Of a stretch of DNA of 56,298 nucleotides, positions 16,646 through 25,634 are shown piece after piece. The stretch comes from Bacteroidales bacterium (GTDB taxonomy: Bacteria; Bacteroidota; Bacteroidia; Bacteroidales; Tenuifilaceae): assembly GCA_013376985.1 (NCBI GenBank), contig JACABB010000002.1:1-56298 (forward strand), read 5' to 3'. The notes beneath the pieces are model-generated. The model ran no database searches and was not told the DNA's origin. It was given only the letters and a program-made list of their open reading frames with translations. The first letter of the stretch is position 1; the number at the start of each line of letters is the position of its first letter. The translations under genes were made by a program, and so were the position numbers.

Positions 16646-17362
16646 CTAGGCCTCCTTAAGTTTTTTTATCTCCTTACTAAGATCTTCAAGCATTTCTAGT
16701 TGAACTTCCTGGGTCTTCATCAATCGCGACCACTGATCAAGTAACAGATGATCAACTTTTTCGTGAAGGGTTCTTATTTCGATTTCAGCCTTAAGATTTA
16801 CCTTGTAATCGTTCTCGGAACGAATTCTATCCTTAGTCTCCTGCCGGTTTTGACTCATCATAATAATTGGTGCTTGAATTGCAGCAATACAAGATAGAAT
16901 CAGGTTCATGAGAATAAAAGGGTAGGGATCGAACGCTCTATTTAGAAGTATAACAGTATTTACCAAAATCCATGCTAATAAAATGCTAAAGAAGGTGATG
17001 ATAAAACTCCAGCTACCACCAAATTTTGCAACCCTATCGGCTATATTATCTCCCAAAGAGGTTTTCTCGGCATAGGTTTTTGCGGGATTCACCGCTAACA
17101 ACTCGCTATCGTGAATGCTATTGATAACCTCTTGCTCAATTGTTTCTATTTTACCCTTTTCCTCGGTAATTAAGTTTTGAACATATACGCGCCTGTATCG
17201 ATTTAGGTCTTCGGGACAAATATTGCATTCGTCAGTCCATTCGGGGTGTTCGTCTTTTATTAGCACCTCCACCTCATGTCTTATCCCATAACCAGAAATT
17301 AGCTGATTTTCCGAGAACGTCTTTTTACACACACCACAAATTGATTCATCTTGATTTTCCAT
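16646..17362 (-). CDS. DUF1003 membrane protein with two CxxC pairs
   Basis: A 238-residue protein. The N-terminal part has two zinc-type cysteine pairs, CGVC (10-13) and CNIC (46-49). The DUF1003 core starts near residue 100 with LGDNIADRVAKFGGSWSFI, followed by two membrane helices (about 117-139 and 147-168), the conserved MSQNRQETKDR and a coiled C-terminal tail. The function of the family is unknown. It sits 3 bp from the phosphatase gene upstream and about 65 bp from the DAHP synthase gene downstream, all on the minus strand. Confidence 0.85.
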   Translation of the reverse strand: MENQDESICGVCKKTFSENQLISGYGIRHEVEVLIKDEHPEWTDECNICPEDLNRYRRVYVQNLITEEKGKIETIEQEVINSIHDSELLAVNPAKTYAEKTSLGDNIADRVAKFGGSWSFIITFFSILLAWILVNTVILLNRAFDPYPFILMNLILSCIAAIQAPIIMMSQNRQETKDRIRSENDYKVNLKAEIEIRTLHEKVDHLLLDQWSRLMKTQEVQLEMLEDLSKEIKKLKEA

Positions 17363-17365
17363 AGT

Positions 17366-17932
17366 TTACTTTTTTATTTCACTCTTAATATTATCAACAT
17401 TAACATTCTTGATATATTCAGGGATGTTTTTAAAGTTGCTGTGAAATCCATAACCCCCATTCAATAGTTCGATCAACGCATCCTCTTTTGTCCAGCCCTG
17501 AAAGATAATTCGATACATCGCAACCACCACACCTGTCCTATCTGCACCGTGACGACAATGAACCAGCATGGGTTTTGGAGCATTGGCAATTACCTTTAAG
17601 GCTTCAATTATCTCCTTATCGGTAAAACTACCAGCATCCATTGGAACTATATATGCTTTTATGCCTAGGTTTACTATTAAATCATCATCCTTTTCGGTGG
17701 TTCTAAGGTTTAGAACACTTTGAATGCCCATGCTTTTCAATTCAACAAAAGCCTCTTTGTTGGGCTGCTCCGAACGATATAAATCATCGCTAACACGATA
17801 AAGGTTATCAAGGTTTTTAGAAGAAATCTTTACGCCCCAACTACTTGGGCGGTTTTGAGTTTGGCTTAAAACTGGTTCTGCTAACGTAATCACAAAACAG
17901 ATCAAACCGAATAGGATAAAACTTTTTCTCAT
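17366..17932 (-). CDS. Secreted tyrosine/dual-specificity protein phosphatase
   Basis: A 188-residue protein with an N-terminal signal (about residues 1-23, ending VLSQ). The catalytic P-loop is VHCRHGADRTG (Cys near residue 126, CX5R), and the YRSEQPNKEAF and LNLRTTEKDD segments belong to the DSP/PTP fold. The general acid is probably the Asp in VPMDAGSF. Such exported phosphatases in Gram-negatives can act on phosphotyrosine, phosphoinositides or polyphosphates; the substrate is unknown. It is immediately upstream of the DUF1003 gene and probably co-transcribed. Confidence 0.85.
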   Translation of the reverse strand: MRKSFILFGLICFVITLAEPVLSQTQNRPSSWGVKISSKNLDNLYRVSDDLYRSEQPNKEAFVELKSMGIQSVLNLRTTEKDDDLIVNLGIKAYIVPMDAGSFTDKEIIEALKVIANAPKPMLVHCRHGADRTGVVVAMYRIIFQGWTKEDALIELLNGGYGFHSNFKNIPEYIKNVNVDNIKSEIKK

Positions 17933-18227
17933 AGTTCAATAATAGATTTGGTAATCTTTCAGGAAAATATATTAACTCGAATGGAACTTGATTTCCCTTC
18001 AAATTTGTACTGCCAAACAAATGTAAATAGACTAATTGTAAATGTAAATACTTTTCTGCTCTTATCAACACTACAACTATTAAGATATAAAGTTCCTTAT
18101 CAACAAATAAATATGACATCAATACTCGTATTCAATCTTTTTAAATCTTTTTCAACATTTTTCAATTATTCCGGAATTAATTGCTACTTTTAATTTCCTT
18201 TATTAAAAGCCAATAAACCCATTAACC

Positions 18228-21200
18228 ATGAACAGGAAACGAAGAATCATCGCAATTGCGATTGTTGTAGTTATCATCGGCTCTTACTTTGCAATCTTTC
18301 ACGGAAAGCATCGTAAAAGCGAATCTCTCACAAAAGATTTTAGCAGCTATATATCTGCCTATACTAATGGCGTTATCTCTAATCGGAGTATAATTAGAGT
18401 TGTATTCGCCTCAGATTTTGCAGGAAATACAGTTGTAGGAAAAGTTGCCGATCAAAATTTGATTAGCATCAGCCCATCAATTAAGGGTGAAATGATTTGG
18501 ACAACCTCCCGCACTATTGAGTTTACACCTTACAATCCACTACCTGAGGATAAGGAGTACTCAGTAACGGTCTCGCTCGATAAACTCATCAAGGATATAC
18601 CAAAGGGTTACGAGGAGTTTGAATTCTCGTTCCGTACCATAAAGCAGTCGATGGAGGTTCTGGTTAATGGACTTGAGTTCTACCAAGAGGCAAGTAAAAT
18701 GGAACGTCGCCTTAATGGGGTTGTAAACACTGCCGATTTTGCTGACGCAAATGAGATTAAAAAGACAATTGAAGCCAAACAGGGCGGCGATAAACTTGAG
18801 ATGACATGGGAAACAGCCACGGATGGTAAAACACACAGATTCTGGGTTGAAAATATCAAGCAGGGCGATACACCTTCGAAAGTTATCCTAAATTGCGATG
18901 GAGATCCTATCAATACCGATTTCTCGAAAAAGGTTGAATATGAAATCCCTGTAAAAGGTGTTTTTAGAATACTATCAACAAAAGTAATTCAAAACCCCGA
19001 TCAATATATTGAGATTCGCTTCTCGGAGCCAATCGATCAAAATCTTTCACTTCAAGGATTAATCACTTGTGAAGGGATCTCTGACCTAAGAATGATTACA
19101 GAGGGAAACGTAATTAAGGTTTACCCAACTAATCGCCAAAATGGAACTTTTAGTTTCAATGTAGCGGAAGGGGTTAGATGCTTCGGTGGTCAGAAACTTG
19201 GGGAAGCAGTGGTTTTACCAATCCAATTCGAGGTTTATAAACCTGAAGTAAAGATGATCGGCGAGGGAGTTATTATCCCATCATCTAGCGGATTACTTTT
19301 CCCATTTCAAGCGGTTAGTCTTAGAGCCGTTGATGTTGAAATTATCAGAATTTTTGAGGATAATATAGCGCAATTCCTACAGATAAACAACCTTGCAGGA
19401 AACAGCGAACTTCATAGGGTTGGAAGGATGCTATTGAGAAAAACCATTCTACTCAATGCTGGTGGCGAAGTCGATTATGGTGCTTGGAATACCTTTCATA
19501 TAGACCTATCGAAAATGATAAATACTGAGCCAGGTGCTATCTATCAGGTTAAAATATCGTTCCGTAAGAGCTATTCTGTCTATGGCTGTGAAGGGAAAAC
19601 GAATACTGAACCAATAAAAACTATTGAGGAGATATATGATCCAAGTGATGACTCACATCAATCATACTATTATGAAGATTATGAGGATTACTATTACGAA
19701 GATGGCGAAAGTTATAACTGGCAGGAGCGTGAAAACCCTTGCAATGTTTCATACTACCGAAACAAAGAGGTACGTAGGAATGTATTGGCCTCAAACCTCG
19801 GCATTCTAGCCAAGAGAGGCACCGATGGCTCTTCTATTTTTGTTGTTACAGACCTACTAACAGCCAAACCCATTTCTGGCGTAAGCTTAGAGATTTACAA
19901 CTACCAGCATCGTGTTATGGCAACCGCCTCTACCGATGGTGATGGTATGGCTAAACTGGAATTTAAAGGTAATGAAAAGCCATTCCTTCTGATTGCAAAG
20001 CAGGGAACACAACGAGGGTATCTGAAATTGGATGATGGATCATCGCTATCACTCAGCTCGTTCGATATATCGGGCGAAGCGGTTCAGCGTGGAATTAAAG
20101 GATTAATCTACGGCGAAAGGGGCGTTTGGCGTCCGGGTGATACACTATTCCTATCATTTATTCTCGAAGATAAAAACAAAACACTCCCCGAAAATCATCC
20201 AATCTCTTTCGAACTGGTTGATCCACGTGGACAGGTTGTCTACAAAACCATATCAACCACCAGCGTTGATGGTGTATATGCCTTCCCCGTTACAACATCT
20301 CAGGATGCTCCTACTGGAAGCTATACAGCTAGGGTCAAAATAGGTGGGGCAACATTTACTCAGCCAGTTAGGGTTGAAACGATAATGCCCAACAGGCTTA
20401 AACTGAACTTAGATTTCGGGGTAAATGAGCTGAAATTGAATCGCAATATCTCCGCAAATCTCAAAGCAAAGTGGCTGCATGGTGCGCCAGCAAGAAATCT
20501 AAAAGCAAAAGTCGATATCACCCTAAGCGCATCAACTACAACCTTTAAAAACTATAAGGGATATTCATTTGATGATGAATCACGCACCTTCTCATCAGAG
20601 GAACAGAGCCTATTCGAAGGAGTTTTAAATGAAAGCGGAGAAACTACATTTAGTCCACGAATTGATGTTAAGGCATCCGCACCTGGGGTTCTAAAAGCAA
20701 GTTTCAAAGTAAGGGTTTTTGAGGAGGGTGGAAATTTCAGTATCGACAAGTTCTCCATGCCTTACTACCCATTCGAAACTTTTGTAGGCGTTAAAATGCC
20801 TGACCCCGGTACAAGAGGCAATATGTTTGTTACCGATACCGATCAAAAACTTAAAGTGGTTACGGTTAATACCGATGGCAATCCGGTTTCGAAAAGTGGT
20901 TTAAAGGTTGAAGTTTATAAATTAGACTGGAGATGGTGGTGGGAGCAAAATTCCGATGATCTTTCAAATTATGTTTCAAACTCATATTCAAGAATAGTTC
21001 AGCGAGGATTTGTTAGCACAGGATCCAACGGCGAAGGGGAATTCAATGTTCGTATCAATCAGCCTGAATGGGGTCGATTCCTAATTAGGGTTATCGATTC
21101 TGATGGAGGTCATGCCGCTAGTACTATCTCCTACTTCGATTGGCCAGGCTGGGTTAAACGCGATAAGAGTAGAAATCCAGAAGCTGCTACCATGTTGGTT

Positions 21201-23807
21201 TTCTCATCGGATAAGCAGGAATACAAAGTTGGAGAGAATGTCAATCTTACAATTCCAACAGCCGAAGGGGGAAATGTATTTGTAAGTATCGAAAATGGGA
21301 TAAATGTACTTGAAACATATTGGGTTGAGTCGAAAAAAGGGGAAACCCAATTCTCATTTAAGGTCACCGATAAGATGACCCCGAATATCTACGTTCACGC
21401 TACCTTTATTCAGCCTCATGGGCAGACCATTAACGACCTGCCAATTAGGTTGTACGGGATTATTCCAATTATGATAGTTAACCCTGAAACTCACCTAAAC
21501 CCAGTTCTATCGCTGCCTGATGAGTTGGAACCCGAAAAAAAGGTTAACATAACCGTTTCGGAGAAAGATGGTAAGGCTATGACAGTTACACTCGCTATGG
21601 TTGATGAAGGATTGCTAGATTTAACCCGATTTAAAACACCCGATCCATGGGGTCGTTTTTATGCACGCGAGGCTCTTGGCGTAAAAACTTGGGATTTGTT
21701 TGATATGGTTATGGGTGCCGATGCTGGGAAGATGCTTCGCATTATCTCGATTGGTGGTGACGAGGCGTTGATCAATAAAGGTGACCGTTCAGCAAATAGA
21801 TTTAAACCTGTTGTGAAGTACATTGGCCCATTTACTGTTGAAGGTGGCGAGAAAAAGAAGATTAGCTTTATAATGCCAAATTATATTGGTTCTGTAAGAG
21901 TTATGGTTGTTGCTGCTAAAGAGGGAGCATATGGCTCGGCGGAGAAAACAGTACCTGTTCGTAAACCGCTAATGGTACTCTCAACGCTACCAAGAGTTCT
22001 TGGTCCCGAAGAGGATGTTGTACTCCCAGTAACAGTTTTTGCAATGGACAAAAAAGTCAAGGATGTTAAGATTCGCCTTGAACTAAATGATATGTTGATA
22101 CCCGTTGGAGAAACAGAAAAGAGCATCACTTTTAATGAGATTGGCGATAAGGTTGTTAAATTCAACCTAAAAGTTGCTTCAAAATTAGGAATTGGAAAGG
22201 TTAAGGTAATTGCAACTGGAGGGCGCAATGAGGCAACCCACGAAATTGAACTCAATGTTCGCAACGCCAATCCTCCGATGACCACAGTTAAAGAGATTGT
22301 TCTAAATGCAAATCAGAAGTGGAATCCAACATACAAAGCCTTCGGAATGGAGGGAACAAATAAAGCATCACTCGAATTTAGCACAATCCCTCCTATCAAT
22401 CTTGGGTGCAGATTAGCATATCTTATCCAATATCCACATGGTTGCCTTGAGCAAACAACATCAGGTGTCTTCCCACAACTATTCATCAGTAAATTGGGTG
22501 ATTTTGACGTTGAAACTCGCAATAAAGCCGAAGAGAACGTTCGTTTTGGATTAGATAAAATCAGAACATTCCGTACCATTGATGGAGGACTATCGCTTTG
22601 GGCTGGCAGCCAGCAACCCGATGAGTGGGCAACCACCTATGCTGGGCATTTCATGCTCGAAGCCGAGGCTTTAGGTTATAGCATTCCTGCGGGAATAATG
22701 GAGGGATGGAAACGATATCAGCGACAAAGGTCGCTAACTTGGGCCCCTGCCAAAAGCAGCGATTATTACAACACAGATTTGATGCAGGCCTACCGACTAT
22801 ATACCCTTGCGCTAGCAAAAGTTCCAGAACTTGGTGCTATGAACCGTTTACGTGAATATCCTTCACTCTCGGTAAATGCACGTTACCGCTTGGCTGCTGC
22901 TTATGCTTTGGCAGGTAATCCAGAGGCTGCAATGAGTTTGATACAAGGCAAATCCGTTGAAATCCCATTCTACCGGGAAATGGGCTATACCTACGGTTCA
23001 CAAACCCGTGATAAGGCTATGGTTGCCGAAGCACTTGTGCTTCTTAAAGACTTAGAAAAGGTGATGCCACTCCTACGTGACCTATCGGCACAACTTAGCA
23101 AGGATGAATGGATGAGCACTCAGGAGATTTCGTTCAGTTTACTTGCCTTCTCGAAGTATGCCGCTACAGTTAAAACAGGCGATGGAATTGATGTATCCTT
23201 TAAAACGGATGACAATGACAGCAAGAAGTTACAAACTAAACTAACCATTGCCCAGCATAACTTTAGCCCCGTTCAGAAAGGTGAAGGAAAGGTTGATGTA
23301 ACCAACAATGGCAGCGGTGTTGTTTTTGCAAGATTGATAACATCGGGGATTCCTGTAGCAGGTAACGAGGTTCCCCAATCGAACAATATCAATATGGATG
23401 TTAGCTTCCACCAGATGAATGGCGTTGTAATATCGCCCGATAAGCTGGAGCAAGGAACAGATTTCTATACTGAGATTAAGATTCATAACCCCGGAACTCG
23501 CAGCAATTTTGAGCAGCTATCGCTTTCGGTTATTGTTCCTTCGGGTTGGGAGATAAGGAATACAAGGATGGAGGAGGCTTCGACAATTGAAACCTCATCG
23601 TATGATTATCAGGATATTCGGGATGATAGGGTTTATACCTATTTCAGTTTGCCTTGGGGCAAGACAAAATCCTATAAAATTGTCTTCAACGCCTCATACG
23701 TTGGCAAATTCTACCTACCATCATTCGTTTGCGAAGCTATGTACGACAACTCCGTCTTTGCTAGGAATAGCGGACAATGGGTTGAGGTTGTGAACCAAGG
23801 AGAATAG
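18228..23807 (+). CDS. Alpha-2-macroglobulin family protein (bacterial A2M, YfhM-like)
   Basis: A very large protein (1859 residues) that traps proteases in the periplasm through a covalent thioester. An N-terminal membrane segment (about residues 6-25) anchors it; no lipobox cysteine is present. A series of MG sandwich domains follows, then the macroglobulin core (ERGVWRPGDTLFLSF near 625-640). The thioester motif GCLEQ is at 1405-1409 in YPHGCLEQTTSG. Helical repeats and a receptor-like end domain complete it. An acidic, tyrosine-rich insert lies at about 471-495. PBP1C, the usual partner, is encoded 7 kb away. Family knowledge: these proteins defend against host or rival proteases when the outer membrane is breached. 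Confidence 0.92.
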   Translation: MNRKRRIIAIAIVVVIIGSYFAIFHGKHRKSESLTKDFSSYISAYTNGVISNRSIIRVVFASDFAGNTVVGKVADQNLISISPSIKGEMIWTTSRTIEFTPYNPLPEDKEYSVTVSLDKLIKDIPKGYEEFEFSFRTIKQSMEVLVNGLEFYQEASKMERRLNGVVNTADFADANEIKKTIEAKQGGDKLEMTWETATDGKTHRFWVENIKQGDTPSKVILNCDGDPINTDFSKKVEYEIPVKGVFRILSTKVIQNPDQYIEIRFSEPIDQNLSLQGLITCEGISDLRMITEGNVIKVYPTNRQNGTFSFNVAEGVRCFGGQKLGEAVVLPIQFEVYKPEVKMIGEGVIIPSSSGLLFPFQAVSLRAVDVEIIRIFEDNIAQFLQINNLAGNSELHRVGRMLLRKTILLNAGGEVDYGAWNTFHIDLSKMINTEPGAIYQVKISFRKSYSVYGCEGKTNTEPIKTIEEIYDPSDDSHQSYYYEDYEDYYYEDGESYNWQERENPCNVSYYRNKEVRRNVLASNLGILAKRGTDGSSIFVVTDLLTAKPISGVSLEIYNYQHRVMATASTDGDGMAKLEFKGNEKPFLLIAKQGTQRGYLKLDDGSSLSLSSFDISGEAVQRGIKGLIYGERGVWRPGDTLFLSFILEDKNKTLPENHPISFELVDPRGQVVYKTISTTSVDGVYAFPVTTSQDAPTGSYTARVKIGGATFTQPVRVETIMPNRLKLNLDFGVNELKLNRNISANLKAKWLHGAPARNLKAKVDITLSASTTTFKNYKGYSFDDESRTFSSEEQSLFEGVLNESGETTFSPRIDVKASAPGVLKASFKVRVFEEGGNFSIDKFSMPYYPFETFVGVKMPDPGTRGNMFVTDTDQKLKVVTVNTDGNPVSKSGLKVEVYKLDWRWWWEQNSDDLSNYVSNSYSRIVQRGFVSTGSNGEGEFNVRINQPEWGRFLIRVIDSDGGHAASTISYFDWPGWVKRDKSRNPEAATMLVFSSDKQEYKVGENVNLTIPTAEGGNVFVSIENGINVLETYWVESKKGETQFSFKVTDKMTPNIYVHATFIQPHGQTINDLPIRLYGIIPIMIVNPETHLNPVLSLPDELEPEKKVNITVSEKDGKAMTVTLAMVDEGLLDLTRFKTPDPWGRFYAREALGVKTWDLFDMVMGADAGKMLRIISIGGDEALINKGDRSANRFKPVVKYIGPFTVEGGEKKKISFIMPNYIGSVRVMVVAAKEGAYGSAEKTVPVRKPLMVLSTLPRVLGPEEDVVLPVTVFAMDKKVKDVKIRLELNDMLIPVGETEKSITFNEIGDKVVKFNLKVASKLGIGKVKVIATGGRNEATHEIELNVRNANPPMTTVKEIVLNANQKWNPTYKAFGMEGTNKASLEFSTIPPINLGCRLAYLIQYPHGCLEQTTSGVFPQLFISKLGDFDVETRNKAEENVRFGLDKIRTFRTIDGGLSLWAGSQQPDEWATTYAGHFMLEAEALGYSIPAGIMEGWKRYQRQRSLTWAPAKSSDYYNTDLMQAYRLYTLALAKVPELGAMNRLREYPSLSVNARYRLAAAYALAGNPEAAMSLIQGKSVEIPFYREMGYTYGSQTRDKAMVAEALVLLKDLEKVMPLLRDLSAQLSKDEWMSTQEISFSLLAFSKYAATVKTGDGIDVSFKTDDNDSKKLQTKLTIAQHNFSPVQKGEGKVDVTNNGSGVVFARLITSGIPVAGNEVPQSNNINMDVSFHQMNGVVISPDKLEQGTDFYTEIKIHNPGTRSNFEQLSLSVIVPSGWEIRNTRMEEASTIETSSYDYQDIRDDRVYTYFSLPWGKTKSYKIVFNASYVGKFYLPSFVCEAMYDNSVFARNSGQWVEVVNQGE

Positions 23808-23830
23808 TCCTTTTTTCAATGTTTTTATTG

Positions 23831-23877
23831 TGCCTAGCGTGGTAAATATTCTCACCACACTAGGCATAGTTTTTTAA
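23831..23877 (+). terminator. Rho-independent terminator after the A2M gene
   Basis: TGCCTAGCGTGGT (23831-23843) pairs with ACCACACTAGGCA (23854-23866), 12 of 13 positions, followed by TAGTTTTTT. Confidence 0.85.
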
Positions 23878-23950
23878 GCAAAACGAGTCAACATACATGT
23901 CAAGCAATTGATCTATAAAAAATCATGTATCGGAGGTGTATAAAAAACTC

Positions 23951-23958
23951 TATATTTG
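23951..23958 (+). promoter_or_regulatory. -7 promoter motif upstream of the methyltransferase gene
   Basis: TATATTTG matches TAnnTTTG and lies 27 bp before the ATG at 23986, which supports that start over the TTG at 23956 that would overlap the motif. Confidence 0.45.
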
Positions 23959-23985
23959 CGGTCACACAATGCAGATTCAAAAACA

Positions 23986-24723
23986 ATGAAACGCATCTTC
24001 AAAAAAGTTAATGCTTTTATTAAGGGTTTAATAATTCTGTTTAAACCTCATACTATTTTTGGTTTTTTACGAAAACCCATGTTTTTTGGCTATAACACGT
24101 TAAGCCTATCAAAATGGATATCTAAGCAGGACAGCAAGGGAACTTACAACGACTTTTATACAAGCAAAAGAGATTACGCAAGACGATATAAACTCTATCA
24201 GCATATACTGGAAACAAAAAATTTGGCAGATATTCCTATTGATTATCTTGAATTTGGTGTTTGTCAGGGAAACTCTTTCCGTTGGTGGGTGAATGGTAAT
24301 AAAAATCAGGATTCAAGGTTTTACGGCTTTGATACCTTCGAAGGACTTCCAGAGGCTTGGGGTATGGTATTCAAAAAAGGTGATATGAATGCCATTATTC
24401 CTGATATTGATGATAAAAGGGTTGAGTTTATAAAAGGTTTATTTCAGGAAACCTTTATCCCATTTACACAATCTCATAGTTTGAAGAGCGAAAAGGTAAA
24501 GGTAATCCATTTGGATGCTGACTTATTTTCATCCACATTATATATTCTTACAAGTATTGCCCCTTATCTAAAGAAGGGTGATATTCTATTGTTCGATGAG
24601 TTTAATGTCCCAAACCACGAATTTCATGCTTTTCAGTGTTTTACTCAATCATACTACATTAAAACAAAACTGCTGGGAGCAGTTAATAATTACCTTCAGG
24701 TAGCACTAGAAATTACAGATTAG
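23986..24723 (+). CDS. TylF/MycF-like O-methyltransferase
   Basis: A cytoplasmic protein of about 245 residues. The class I methyltransferase motifs are DYLEFGVCQGNSFRWW (SAM-binding loop), FYGFDTFEGLPEAW and IHLDADLFSSTL, followed by KKGDILLFDEFN. These are the typical segments of the macrocin O-methyltransferase family, often found in Bacteroidota near polysaccharide genes. No sugar-synthesis genes lie nearby, so the substrate is unknown. The N-terminus is basic and begins MKRIFKKVNAF. The start is set by the -7 motif just upstream. Confidence 0.8.
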   Translation: MKRIFKKVNAFIKGLIILFKPHTIFGFLRKPMFFGYNTLSLSKWISKQDSKGTYNDFYTSKRDYARRYKLYQHILETKNLADIPIDYLEFGVCQGNSFRWWVNGNKNQDSRFYGFDTFEGLPEAWGMVFKKGDMNAIIPDIDDKRVEFIKGLFQETFIPFTQSHSLKSEKVKVIHLDADLFSSTLYILTSIAPYLKKGDILLFDEFNVPNHEFHAFQCFTQSYYIKTKLLGAVNNYLQVALEITD

Positions 24724-24747
24724 TAAGGGTTTTGTTTAACTTGAAAA

Positions 24748-25356
24748 CTATATTTTCCGATAAGCAACTGCTTCAACTCTAAGAGAAGGGGCTTCCCCGT
24801 ATGGTCGACTATGTGATTTCTTTTTAATTAAAACTAATTCTCCATTTAAGAGAGCTGCTTTTTTTCGGAGTATTATGTTTGCTGAGTTTTGGAGTGTTTG
24901 CGGCTTCACATACTGTTCACGAGTACTGGCTTCAACCTCCACTTCAATAACATCAATCTCTATCATTGTCGGGCTAACATCCTTAGGATCTTCTGTTACT
25001 ATTATTTTCTCCCAGTCACTATTCTGCGGTAAATCAACGACTTTAGGGGTAATAACCTCTTTCCTTCCACTTCGATAGTATATTGCATTTACCAAACGTC
25101 TATCAATCTGTGTCATTACCGACTCACTTGGTTTGGAAAAATAAATAAATTTAGTTGAAAACTTTCTAATCTCAACATCACGCTGCTCGCCTGTCATTAA
25201 CACCATCACATCTACTCCAAGTTTCGATTTTGGGAATGATGCAGAGGCATTATACCCTTTCTTCGAAGTATCCTGTGGGCAATAGTTTTCCATTGCCATC
25301 AACGAATAGCATGAAAACAAAGGCAATAATGCCAACGTATACAATAAATTTCTCAT
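24748..25356 (-). CDS. Putative lipoprotein of unknown function
   Basis: A 202-residue protein with a short signal ending LFSC at Cys16, a likely lipobox. The mature part is beta-rich with a DVMVLMTGEQRDVEIRKF segment, where an interface such as a small SH3-like or cystatin-like fold is possible, and an acidic middle (IEIDVIEVEVEAS). It is not assigned to a family. TATTTTTG on the minus strand (25374-25381) lies 18 bp before the ATG. It converges with the methyltransferase gene upstream. Confidence 0.6.
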   Translation of the reverse strand: MRNLLYTLALLPLFSCYSLMAMENYCPQDTSKKGYNASASFPKSKLGVDVMVLMTGEQRDVEIRKFSTKFIYFSKPSESVMTQIDRRLVNAIYYRSGRKEVITPKVVDLPQNSDWEKIIVTEDPKDVSPTMIEIDVIEVEVEASTREQYVKPQTLQNSANIILRKKAALLNGELVLIKKKSHSRPYGEAPSLRVEAVAYRKI

Positions 25357-25373
25357 CCTGTAATATTCCGAAG

Positions 25374-25381
25374 CAAAAATA
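25374..25381 (-). promoter_or_regulatory. -7 promoter motif for the lipoprotein gene
   Basis: The minus strand reads TATTTTTG, matching TAnnTTTG, 18 bp before the ATG at 25356. A -33 TTG at 19-21 bp is not present. Confidence 0.35.
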
Positions 25382-25579
25382 ACAATAATTATACCATTGA
25401 GAAATAGTCAATTTAATTCTACTTCGACAGATTAGATTAGTGCCTGATTTTCTTCCTCTTACTCCTTTCTCTGAAAGCACAAAACTGAAAAATAAACTTA
25501 TAACATTGGAAGCGAGGATAAATTAGGTTGATTTTTCGTGTGCATCCAAACCAAAGTAGAACGAATGTGCCGTCTTAAT

Positions 25580-25613
25580 AAACAAAAGGCTGCCCCATTG
25601 ATGGAGCAGCCTT
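25580..25613 (-). terminator. Rho-independent terminator of the cDPG synthetase-like gene
   Basis: On the minus strand AAGGCTGC and GCAGCCTT pair perfectly, with two further G-C pairs beyond one mismatch, a six-base loop and a TTTTGTTT tail. It lies 22 bp after the stop codon. Confidence 0.85.
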
Positions 25614-25634
25614 ATATTTCAAAATAATGAATAA

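Noticed and set aside
24748-25480. Overlapping minus-strand frame at 25250-25480
   Set aside because: It overlaps the signal sequence of the lipoprotein gene in another frame and has no supporting motif.
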